Shown here: positions 47,842 to 58,905 of the stretch, piece by piece
Numbering within the stretch: the stretch's first letter is position 1
How the letters are laid out: the number at the start of each line of letters is the position of its first letter
From: Larix kaempferi
Lineage: Eukaryota > Streptophyta > Pinopsida > Pinales > Pinaceae
NCBI GenBank assembly: GCA_027924585.1
Contig: BSBM01000636.1
Span: forward strand, 4,356,001-4,420,000
Direction of reading: 5' to 3'
Length of the DNA: 64,000 bases
Position numbers and translations under genes: made by a program
The notes under the pieces: model-generated
Told to the model about the DNA's origin: nothing
Seen by the model: only the letters and a program-made list of their open reading frames with translations
Databases searched by the model: none

Positions 47842-49375
47842 GGAAGCCTGAGAAATTTGGGTCGTGGAGTCTACTTTGGTGGAACACCGAGGGACTATGT
47901 CCTTGATAAGACCTTGAATATGAGGAAGATGAAACCTACATCAACCCATTCTTCAAGTGAGATCACCTACAACTTAGAAACCCTTGCACAAACAGATGAT
48001 TAAAATAGAGGTGCCGACAGAAATAGAAACTTAGAAAGCATGCAATTAAACAAAAAATACATGCGAGCTAAAAGATCTCAAACAAACAAACATTAAGAGC
48101 ATGGATCAATCTAGAACGATCTCTTACCATACTAAGAGATACCTCCCCTTGCAGGCCTACAACTAACCAACAAAAAGCAAAGAAAACAAGACAGATTATA
48201 CCTCATAAGCGCATGATAATCTACATCAACACATGAAAATCATTACACCACATATCTAACTCCAAAGCCTTATTTTATTCCAAAGATTAAAACAATACAA
48301 TGCAGAGCTAATCATCCTTTCTGTCCTCTAACCATGAGAAAATGAGAGGCAAATCCATGCTTAAATAGGAAAAAGAGAACACAAAACCCCAATGGGGCGA
48401 ATTTGCCAAGTGTAGAAGAGATTGACTGAAAGGGGGGCGAATTTGAGTTAACTGAGCTTGATTTGGAGTGCTTGGAGCTGATTGGAGTTGATTTCCACCT
48501 AAAAAATGTGCCTCCACTCCAATGGTGACACATCCCCCATCAAGAAATGTGCCCTCCTTTGGATGAATTCACCCTCTCTATTAGAGATCTTCAATCATGT
48601 CCATCAAGTGCCGAATCACAGGACTTGGTTCTCTCCTAACTCAACCTTGACTCTCAATCACAACTGCGACAACTCCGACTGACTAAAACATGTCTAGGAC
48701 ATGTTTCCTGATTTATGGGATTTGATTTTTCTCTATTTTTTGAATTTTTTATTCACTTTTTTGCCTTTTTCGAGAGAAATTTAATTTACGTGATAAATAA
48801 TCATTTATTTTCTCTCAAAATTGGGTTTAGGGGCTAAGTGGGTGCTTTGGGTTAGAAAAATAGCACCCCCACGGCCAATTCCACCTCCTAACCACACTTT
48901 TATGACATTTTTTATTTTTACAATTAAAACATTAAAAATTGCCCATTTTACGAGAAATTTTTTTATTTGCGAAAAATAAAAATAAACCTAGGGGGACCTA
49001 GTACATGTTCATATGACTCAATATTAATGACTAGCATGGAAATATACATAGGTACCTATAATTTAATAACCTCCTGAGGTTTATCCACCAAGGCGAATAC
49101 TCCAGCTTTGGAGGTGTGAGTGAAAAACTCAAAAATTATACGTCGCTAAAGAGCAACGCATAATTAACAAGGAAAAAACACTCTAGAGTACCGCATTGAT
49201 GTCTAAATATTAGGAAATCCAAGTCTTTTAAAAATTACATCATGCTACGTCAACTTATTACAACTCCCTGTAGGGTATCAAAATGTAAAAAAAATATAAA
49301 AAAAGGGCTAAGAGTAGCCTGCTGGACTTCTGATCTTCTGAATTTGAACAAGTACACTTGCTCAATCTTTGTCGG

Positions 49376-49999
49376 TGATCCAGGTGGATATTGGTGGCCA
49401 CCCACCTTTCCAACTGGCTCAAAACAGTTTTATGGCAATTTTGGTATTGTACTATTTTTAGCAGTTTTTCGGGTCCTGAACTTCCGGGGCCATTTTGAGG
49501 CCCTAAACGACCTTTTTTGGCAATTTGGGGGGCCAAATGGTTGCCTTCGTCATACATTTGGCCCCAGTCGAAAGTTGTAAATCTCAGATAGACCTTTCCA
49601 ACGGGCTACCGAGCACCCCAAACGGAGATCGTATGCAAAAGTTACGACCCCGGGAAGTTGATGTACTAACTTACCCAAACGGGGCCCACATGACTTTTGG
49701 CGCTTCATCTCCTAGGGTTAGGTTTTTGGATGTCTAGGGTTTTTGACATTCCTGTTTATTGTAAAAGGCCTTGAGAGCCTCATTGTAACCATCTTCTTAC
49801 GAAATGAGAGCAGCCGTCACATCTCTTCTCAGAGATAAGCCGCCACCATTCCAGCAAGCTTGTTTTCCGCTGCATTTTTACAGTTCTAGCGTATTTCCTT
49901 ATTGAATAGAAAACCAGTTTTACTGTATCTCTGTTATTTTGTGTTAAGCATCTGATAATAATCTGTATTCATTTCGTTCTGCTCATAAAATCCGGATCA
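49376..49999 (+). repeat. 5' LTR of gypsy element, 624 bp
   Basis: TGATCCAGGTGG to CCGGATCA. It differs from 54609-55232 by single bases and one cluster of four at about 49547-49551 (TCGT against CTAG). Confidence 0.97.
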
Positions 50000-50000
50000 G

Positions 50001-50012
50001 TGGTATCAGAGC
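50001..50012 (+). other. Primer-binding site, initiator tRNA-Met type
   Basis: TGGTATCAGAGC begins one base after the 5' LTR. Confidence 0.95.
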
Positions 50013-50037
50013 GGTCTGCTCCTTGTCGTCTTAATGC

Positions 50038-53000
50038 ATGTCCCCAACGAGGTCAGGGTACAAAGAATTGGGTCTCGAGCTTGTTTCTCTTGAGGACAAA
50101 AGCTCTCGCACGCCCAAGCGACCTCTCATGGCAGGAGAAAAGAAAGATGACGGGACAGGAGATCCTATCAAAATGTTGCTTGAGGAAGCCCTCACGCAGC
50201 AGAGGAACGAGATGATGGATAATTTCGCGCAAATCCTTCGGCGACTACCAACAAGCGACGCATCTTCCTCGAGCGGAGGCGCCGCCCCCTTCAAGGTACA
50301 AATCAACTTTGATATCCCTATATTTGAAGGACAGATAGACTCAGATGTTGTAGATAAGTGGTTGAATCTACTAGAAGGGTATTTTTCTGTCCATAACTTT
50401 TCGAACAAAGAAAAGATTACTTTTGCGCTCCTCAAAGCCGTTCCCCATGTCAAAGATTGGTGGGAAACATTCTGCGAGCAAAAGGACACAGAAGAAGGCT
50501 CATTATTTTCAGTCACGGCCACCTGGGAATCCTTCAGGGATGCTATTAAGGAACAATACTACCCTGTTGGAAGTTATGACGATTTGTATACCAAATGGAC
50601 CACACTGCGACAAGAAAGAGACCAAGCAGTGCCAGAGTTCACAAATATCTTCCATACCTTGCGCACCAAGCTGGGTATCAAAGATTCAGAGCGACATCTG
50701 GTGCTCAAGTATCGCGGTGGTTTGCACAGATACATCCAGACCGAAATGGAATTTCTGGACATCTCTTCCTTGGGCGCGGCCTACCGATATGCTGTCAAAA
50801 TCGAGCAGAAGCTCAAACAAAAGACACGGCAATTTGGGCCTGGGAACCCTTCACAGCAAAAGACAGGAAAGGGCAGCCCCAACCCACAGAATAAAGGACA
50901 GAGCAAAGATGGACAGCATCAGGACAACCAGTCCAAGCTGCAAGCAAAGAAGGACACCGGAAAAACAAAGAAAGATACCGGGAAGTGGTGCGACTTCCAT
51001 AAGAGCCCTTGGCATAACACTGCTGATTGCCGCTCAAAGCAGTCGCTGGTGGCCGAAGTGAAAGCATCTGAATCAGATGCGGGTTCTGACTCTGAGTCCG
51101 AACCAGAAAGGGGAAGACGGATCATTGACGCGGAACCCAATGCCACCGTTGCCACCACCAAGCTCCAGCCTGATGAACCAGACGAGCCAGAAGAAGGAGA
51201 ACGCCTCTTCCATTCACAGATGTGGGTAAAAGGCACCCCGCTGCATTTCATCGTTGATAGCGGTAGCCAGAAGAATCTCATCTCAGCAGAGGTCGTCAAG
51301 CGCCTGGCCCTACCGACAACGCCGCACCCACAACCCTACACCATTGGATGGCTCCGCAAAGGAAGCGATCTCCGCGTCAGCCAACAGTGCCGACTGCCAT
51401 ACGGCATCAAGCCCTTCAAGGACGAGGTATTGTGTGATGTTGCTCCTCTCGAAGTTTCAGATGTTCTTTTGGGCCAACCTTATTTATGGAAACGTCATGC
51501 TGTATATGAGTCTAGGCCTCGTAGTGTTATTATTTCTTTGAACAGGAAATTGTACAGGATACCCGAGGCAGTCCCTCCTAGTGCTATTTCCTTGATCTCT
51601 GCCAAGCAATGCAGGAAGGTCATCTCTCAGACCGGGAAATTTGTCTTCTTCGTGATTCGCTCTCAGAGTGAAAGAAAGATTGCAGCCACATCCCGGGCCT
51701 CCGCGACCGATCTATCCACACAACAGAAGCAAGTGGATAAGGTGGTGGAAGGATACTCAGATATCTTCTCCTCTCCGACCGGGGTACCTCTGCACTGCCA
51801 GGTCAAGCATCCCATCGATCTGACCCCAGGTGCACCGCTACCCAATGGGCCAGTCTATCGCCGCTCTCTGTTGGAAAATGAGGAGATCAAGAGGCAGATC
51901 CAAGAATTGCTCCACAAGGGGCACATCCGTCCCAGTTCATCACCTTGTGGGAGCCCAATCGTGCTGGTGCAGAAGAAAGATGGGACCTGGCGACTCTGCA
52001 TTGATTACCGGGCCCTGAATAAAATCACAGTCCGTAACCGGTACCCGATTCCCCGAATCGACGACCTCCTTGATCAGCTCACAGGGGCCAAATACTTCAG
52101 TAAGATTGATCTGAAGTCGGGCTACCACCAGGTCCCAATAGAACAGACAGATGTATGGAAGACTGCCTTCAAGTCAAAAGAAGGTCTTTTTGAATGGCTG
52201 GTCATGCCTTTTGGTTTGACAAATGCTCCAGCAACTTTTATGAGGATGATGGACGATATCCTACGACCTTTCACCAACAATTTTGTAGTGGTGTATCTGG
52301 ATGACATCCTCATCTACAGCAAGACTTGGGAGGAACACTTGCAGCATATTCAGCAGGTTCTGCACACCCTGCGGAAGCACAAACTATATGCAAACTTGGA
52401 AAAATGCTCCTTCGGCATGGACAGGGTCCATTACTTAGGCTACATCGTTGATCGACATGGTGTGCATGTGGATCCAGCCAAGATCTAGGTCATCCGTGAC
52501 TGGCTAGCCCCAACCACACTCACTGAACTTCGGAGCTTCTTGGGCCTCGCCAATTTCTATCGCCGGTTCGTGATGGGATTCTCTCATATCGCATGGGCCC
52601 TCAGCCAAGTGACCAGGGGTGGTGGTAAGGCAAAATTTGTGTGGGGCCTGTCCCAACAACAAGCCTTCGATGACTTGAAGAAGCATTTGTGCTCATCGCC
52701 GGTACTCTCATTACCGAACCTGCAACATCCCTTTGAGATCGAGACAGATGCTTCAGATTATGCTGTGGGTGCCGTTCTCACTCAACACGGCCACCCCGTG
52801 GCATATCATAGTGAGACACTATCAGATGCTGTTCGCAGGTACCCTACCTATGACAAAGAAATGTACTCCATTGTACAAGCCTGCCGCCAGTGGAGACATT
52901 ACATTCTTGGGAAGGAGACAGTCATCCACACTGATCACAAGCCCCTACAGTTCATGCAGACCCAAGGAAAGTTGCAGAATGACCGCCATCAGAAGTGGTC

Positions 53001-54597
53001 AACATATTTACAGCAGTTCCACCTCAACATCAAATATAAAACAGGGAGTACCAACCGAGTTGCTGACTGCCTCAGTCGACCTCCAGTCGCGGCACTTACC
53101 ACGGTGCTAGACTCTTGTGGCCACGAGACCTCTGGATGGCCTCACCTCTACGAGACAGACCCTGACTTCTCCGCCACCTATCAAATGTTGGGCACCAACT
53201 CAGTGGTTGCTAATTTCCATCTTCAGGACGGGTTGTTGTGTCATCTGGGCCATCTCTGCGTTCCATCAAGCGAGCGTGCGAAGCTGATTTGGGAAGCTCA
53301 CTATAGTCGGGTGGCAGGACACTTTGGCATCGAAAAGACAGTGGCAGTGTTGCAGAAACATTTCTACTGGCCGAAACTTCGACAGGATGTCAGCAAGTAT
53401 ATCAGGTCCTGCACCGCTTGCGCTATTGCCAAATCGACCACTAAGAAACAGGGCCTATACACCCCTCTGCCTACTCCTGACAGGCCGTGGGAATCCATCT
53501 CAATGGACTACATGTCGGGCCTCCCATCCACCAAGAGGGGAAACGACTGTGTTTTCGTGGTTGTTGATCGCTTTTCCAAGATGGCGATTCTAGCCGCTTG
53601 CAAGAAGAACATCACAGCAGAAGCCACTGCCAAGCTCTTCTTTGAACGAGTATGGGTACATTTTGGGATCCCACAGACCATTATCTCAGACCGCGACAGT
53701 CGGTTCCTCAGCTCATTCTGGTCAAGCCTCTGGTCACTGCTGGATACCAAGCTCACCAAATCCACTGCCTTCCACCCCCAGACCGATGGACAAACGGAGG
53801 TCATCAACCGGATGGTCGTACATATCCTGCGCATGTACAATTCAACACACCCCCGCACATGGGATGAGAGTCTCCCCTATGTCCAACATAGCTACAACCG
53901 ATCCTTGCATAGCTCAACTGGCCACAGCCCCTTTCAGGTGGGGTTGGGATTCCAACCATTGGGCCCCATGGATGTTGCACTTCCCCTTGCGACCACCTCG
54001 GCCGACTCGTCCCCAGAAGCTGACAAAGCCGCCCGGTTCATTGAACGGATCCAGCATATCCGCCAACAGGTTCAGGATATTCTACAGAAGTCTAATGCCA
54101 AGTACAAGCAGCGCCATGATCAACATCGGGTGCCACATAAGTTTCAGGTGGGCGACAAAGTTTGGTTGCATTTGCAGAAAGAACGCCTTACAGGGCCCCA
54201 TCGAAAGCTTCGCCCACTCCGTTATGGGCCGTACACCATCACCAAGGCGGTGGGTGACAATGCTTTTGAGCTCAACATTCCCCCCTTCCTGGGTCTGCAT
54301 CCAGTCTTCAACGTGGCTCTCCTTCGGCCATATTTCCCACCACTATTAGACACCTCAGAGATAGCAGAGAAGTTGACACCAACAGAGCTCAACCCCGACT
54401 GCCTACAACAAGCATCCAGTGATCATATTGCAGACAAACAGATCAAGGGCACTCGACATCAAAGGATCCAGCTTTATCGAGTTGTCAAAGCAGGGCAGCT
54501 CCTGCACCAAGGCAAGTGGCTCACCCAAGGCCAAATTCAGCAGAAATTTCCTCATCTGATGGGGGAACTCAACGCAATGGAGACCATTGCTTCCTAA
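50038..54597 (+). pseudogene. Gypsy Gag-Pol polyprotein with one in-frame TAG
   Basis: The frame runs 1519 codons with a single stop, TAG at 52486-52488 (codon 817). The stop replaces a residue in the otherwise continuous RT/RNase H link (VDPAKI-stop-VIRDW), and a CAG-to-TAG change would explain it. Order: Gag (about residues 85-210; FEGQIDSDVVDKWLNLLEGY), a C-x2-H-x4-H-x4-C knuckle (C318-C331), protease (VDSGSQKNLIS, D408), RT (FSKIDLKSGYHQ; VVYLDDILIYS, about 751), RNase H (TDASDYAVGAVL), integrase HHCC zinc site (HYSRVAGHFGI to CTACAIAK), core D-D-E (MDYMSGL, SDRDSRF, GQTEVINR), and a C-terminal GDKVWLHL/LRPYFP region. The last 50 residues (YRVVKAGQLLHQGKWLT) resemble a decayed chromodomain. 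Without readthrough, integrase is not made. Confidence 0.95.
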
Positions 54598-54608
54598 GGA
54601 GGGAGGAT
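54594..54608 (+). other. Polypurine tract of gypsy element
   Basis: CTAAGGAGGGAGGAT sits directly before the 3' LTR and overlaps the stop codon of the polyprotein (TAA at 54595-54597). Confidence 0.9.
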
Positions 54609-55232
54609 TGATCCAGGTGGATATTGGTGGCCACCCACCTTTCCAACTGGCTCAAAACAGTTTTATGGCAATTTTGGTATTGTACTATTTTTAGCAGTTT
54701 TTCGGGTCCTGAACTTCCGGGGCCATTTTGAGGCCCTAAATGACCTTTTTTGGCAATTTGGGGGGCCAAATGGTTGCCTCTAGCATACATTTGGCCCCAG
54801 TCGAAAGTTGTAAATCTCGGATAGACCTTTCCAACGGGCTACCGAGCACCCCAAACGGAGATCGTATGCAAAAGTTACGACCCCGGGAAGTTGATGTACT
54901 AACTTACCCAAACGGGGCCCACATGACTTATGGCGCTTCATCTCCTAGGGTTAGGTTTTTGGATGTCTAGGGTTTTTGACATTCCTGTTTATTGTAAAAG
55001 GCCTTGAGAGCCTCATTGTAACCATCTTCTTGCGAAATGAGAGCAGCCGTCACATCTCTTCTCAGAGATAAGCCGCCACCATTCCAGCAAGCTTGTTTTC
55101 CGCTGCATTTTTACAGTTCTAGCGTATTTCCTTATTGAATAGAAAACCAGTTTTACTGTATCTCTGTTATTTTGTGTTAAGCATCTGATAATAATCTGTA
55201 TTCATTTCGTTCTGCTCATAAAATCCGGATCA
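54609..55232 (+). repeat. 3' LTR of gypsy element, 624 bp
   Basis: Same length and ends as the 5' LTR, about 8 differences. Confidence 0.97.
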
Positions 55233-55282
55233 GTCGGCTCACTTGAAATCCAAATAAGTACAACTTAGGTGGTAACATATCA

Positions 55283-58200
55283 TTCTTGCACACCAAGGTT
55301 TGCTTGGTGATCACATCTTTTACTCTAATTTCTTAGGACTTGAAAAAACCTAACTCTTCAAAGTCTTAAGCTAAGTCAAGGGATCACTAAATGAAATGAG
55401 CAAGGGAAAGATTTTGGGGAGAGAATGTAAAACTAGGGATTGAATAACAATTGAAGAGTCACCACAATAATTGTGTTAATCCTGTGTTTTTTGAGCCTTA
55501 TTAAAAATTGATAAACTATAGTGACTTATGCTTCATTATTAGATGTTATGCCAGGAACCCATGCAAATTTTGATTTCTTTTGTCCATTAGGACCATATAT
55601 GGTGTCCCCCACTCCTGACACCCTTGGTTTTCCTTTTGATGCTCCATTGAAGAAAATATTGTGTTGTTTTATATATGATATCCATTGCTAAAATTTAGAA
55701 TCCCCTAAGTTTAGTTGCCACTTATAAGACTGATTTGGTTTTCTTAATTAGAACTTGAGGATCTTTAAGAACTCTATGATGAGAGTTTTCAACCATGGCT
55801 TTTATTCCCCTTCATATAAATCTTGATCCAATTTCCCCATGTTGTTAGAGTAAATTGTCTCAACTAATAACCCCCTTGCTTGGTTTGCCACTCCCCAAGG
55901 CATAAAGGGTTCTTGGCAAAAAATGAGTTGATTTTGAGCTAGCAATATTTTCTAGGAGAATTTTTTTGGCATAGTAGTCCAAACTCTTATGGGAGGTGAT
56001 TTATTGGCTAGAATTCTAACATATGAAGATGACCATGTTAGAAACATCTGCCTCTAGTCCTAAGGCATATGATTGTGAAATTCAAATCTTCAAAGGATAT
56101 TGACCATGCTAAGAGAGTAAACTCACATTCCAGAAAGAGGTGATGGGTTGTCTCTTCAACATTGAGAAACAGGGGGCATGGAAATGGTCCTTTCACTCCT
56201 CAATTCTTAAAATTCTCTATTGTTAATGGTTTTCTTCACATAAATATCCAACAAAACAACCTTAATTTTTGGAATATTGTCTCCTCCACAAATTTGTTTC
56301 CAAAGGTCTTAATCTATGGGGAATGCTATTTTTTTCCAACTTACGGGATATCCTTGTTTGATAGAGTAAGGGCCTCTATACGATCCCCAACCATGATAGT
56401 CTCATATATCTTGCTTCGTTGGTGCCACTCCACAAAGTTTTGAGAAGAGAAAGTTCAAATAAGATATGAGGTTCTCTAGGGGATAGAGATTTCCATTCAA
56501 GATACTTTCTTTTGTCTACATGCTCACAATTTGATAAATTTAAGAATGAGTGAACTCTATCAATTGCAAGCCACTCCCTGGTTCCATGAATATATAAATC
56601 TCGAGAGAGATGTAGTAGTCCCAAGATTTTATCATCCAAGAGGTAGATCAACTTTCCATTTCCAAGCACCTAGGAGAGATGATCATAAGTTATGGGAGAA
56701 ACTACCTTGCATAAATTGCATATCAAAGAGCCACTTACTTCTAATATATGATTATATAAACTTCTTAATCAACCTCCAATCAGATACTTCTTGTGCAATA
56801 CTTCCTTCCACCACTCTTTCTTTCCCGAGACAAGCCACCACAAGATTTTATCTCCTAAACCCAAGTTCTTCAAGAGAGAGTCTTTGATCGCCAATCCTCC
56901 CATTTCTAAGGGGGAATGCACAAAAAGCACAATATTTTTTGTTGTTATATTTCCCTCCCCGTCACATGAATTTTCTAATTTCTATCCTAATCATTTGTGT
57001 AATAATGACTAGAGCTAGTAGGGTTGAGCTTTCACAAGCCAAGAGTGTTGATAATATATATTTGATCAATGCAACCCTACTTATTGTGTTCATCCACTGA
57101 GATCCCCATTGTGCCATTTTTATTAATGTTCTTGAGGAAGTGCATCCAATCTAATGCCTTTGGTTATTTTAAGGTGATATGGATCTCCATATATATAAAG
57201 GATGTCCATGAATTTACTAGGGATAATTCCAACGTCCATGCTATTTATTGTAGTGTCTATAGGGAAGCATTCCAATCATTAATGTTACTTTTGGATTTAT
57301 TGATTTTTCCTCCAAGGCATCCAAATAGGAACTCAACATACTTAAATTTCTTGGCTATAACCATCGAGGAACCTCACTGCAAAGAGGGTGTCATCTTCAA
57401 TTTGAGAATCATTGATCATATTTATGCCTTTGATCGCCATCATGTGTCTAATAAACCTCTGATGCTCTAGTTTTATTCCCATAGATCCTAGCATGAGAAT
57501 ATATAGCATGGGGAAAAGAAGGCATTCCTAGTGTAGACCCCAACTATTTTGGAAGGAGGGGGCTAACCAGCCATTCACTAAGGGATCAATCCATGGTTGT
57601 ACAATGCAAAATTTAATCCAACTTATAAAGTGAGGCACAAATCCAAATTGTCTAAGTATTGAAAAAATGAATGCATCCATAACTTTGCCAAAGGCATTAG
57701 CCATGTTGATTTTTGTTATCATTTATTTCTCATTATCGGACCTACTAGAGTGTATAGCTTCTTGCACAAAGAAGGTGTTGTTTGTGATTTGACATTGCTA
57801 AATGCATACCCCTTTGTTATCCAATAGTAACTGAGGGAGCATGCAACTCAATATATTTTCCATGATTTTGGTTTGAATTTTGTAAGAGGCATTATATAAA
57901 GATATTGGGGAAAAATTGGCAAAGGGGGAGGGATTGCTTTCTTTAGGAATGAAAGCAAATAAAAAGAGTTTATCCCACTCCTAAACATGGATTTTTGGAA
58001 AGATGTGTTTAGCATACAACATCGATCATATTTTATTATATGCCAACAAGCCCTATAGAAGTGGATAGAGACACTGCATGGGCCTAGATATTTGTTTAGA
58101 TCCAATCCTCATATGACTATAATAACTTCTTTCTTTGTTAGCTAGACTAAAGCTCTATTATCTTTCATTGAGACCATGTTTATATGACCTACACCATCTC

Positions 58201-58400
58201 CTAAATGACGGGTTCTAAGGTTGGATCTTCCTTTGAGTATAGGCACTTGAAATAAAGTTTGATTTCTTGTAATTGGTTTCTTAGTTGTCTAGTACAAGCC
58301 TTCTTAATTGTCTAACATGACCCTTCTTGAATAAAAAAGTACATATCAAAGAACTATCCATATCAGGAAACATAAGACATCCAAAACACCACTCACCACT
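55283..58400 (-). pseudogene. Old degenerate L1-type LINE, copy B
   Basis: Paralog of the old LINE in copy A, here without the younger LINE, so RT and tail are adjacent. On the minus strand from 58105: GPCSVSIHFYRACW (a decayed GPDGFSMHFYK motif), ITKINMANAFGKVMDAFIF (57722), further RT remnants, then LGNGKLIYLLDDKILGL (56660) and the zinc knuckle ETTHHLFLECEFTLLAW (56180-56115). The endonuclease region is mostly absent compared with copy A. Stops and frameshifts throughout. Homology to copy A is continuous across 57162-57170, the empty site of the younger LINE. Confidence 0.75.
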
Positions 58401-58905
58401 TTACAAAAAAAACCTTCAAAAGAACATACATCATATCTCGTAATAGTATAAAAAGCCACCCCAACAGTATCAAAGCAAAACCATAACATATATCTATAAC
58501 TATTTAAACTTGTTGAGCATTAGCACAATCATATTTTAGTAAGAGATTTAAAGAAAAACAATATTTAAAAAGTCAAATTAAATTTATATTTTTATTATAT
58601 TTTTAATAGTCAAAGATCAAATTAAATTTATATTTTTATTAAATTGTATTTTTATTAAATTTTTAATGTGTTTGAAGTACAAGTATTTTATGTGTACGTT
58701 ATTCTAAAGGAATCATTTTATTTCTTTGGATTGATGTCAATATCAATTAGTTATGATATGATAGATGACAAAATGTAACATCTTTGTGTTAAAAAATGAA
58801 TGAAACATTTTTATTGTATTGTATATTTAAAATGGACTTAGATAAACATTATTTAATTAAAATTGAAGTTCATAATGTTTTAAGTTATAATGTTGGTATA
58901 TTAGC
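58401..58905. other. End of copy B homology
   Basis: AT-rich; matches copy A at about 21560-22050, including one unit of the 55-bp minisatellite (58765-58815). Homology is lost near 58900. Confidence 0.7.

Larger units (their letters stand above)
49376..55232 (+). mobile_element. Ty3/gypsy retrotransposon, almost intact, 5857 bp
   Basis: Ends TGATCC and GGATCA, flanked by perfect 5-bp repeats GTCGG (49371-49375 and 55233-55237). Two 624-bp LTRs differ at about 8 sites. Primer site, one long Gag-Pol frame and polypurine tract are in the right order; integrase follows RNase H, so this is Ty3/gypsy, not copia. It is clearly richer in G+C than its surroundings. It inserted into the LTR of the older large element, making a nested pair. 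Confidence 0.97.
41658..55277 (-). mobile_element. Large gag-only LTR retroelement, Athila/Tat-like, split by gypsy
   Basis: Termini are TGTTGCC (41658) and GGTAACA (55277), with near-matching 5-bp flanks GATCA and TATCA. Copy A lacks the whole insert, which confirms the ends. Two long LTRs (41658-44144; 46232-49375 plus 55238-55277) enclose a 2.1-kb interior with a Gag-like frame but no protease, RT or integrase. The primer site beside the right LTR shows that it lies on the minus strand. It is non-autonomous. The LTRs differ at many positions, so it is old. The right LTR was later split by the gypsy element at 49376. Confidence 0.85.
46232..55277 (-). repeat. 5' LTR of the large element, interrupted
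   Basis: LTR sequence is 46232-49375 and 55238-55277; between them is the gypsy element and one copy of its target duplication. Removing those gives about 3.18 kb. It contains a (GA)n run at 47796-47840 and the 640 bp (47840-48480) absent from the other LTR. Small ORFs here are chance frames. Confidence 0.85.

Noticed and set aside
50031-54349. Many overlapping ORFs on both strands within the gypsy element
   Set aside because: They are shadow frames of the G+C-rich Gag-Pol frame and show no domain of their own.
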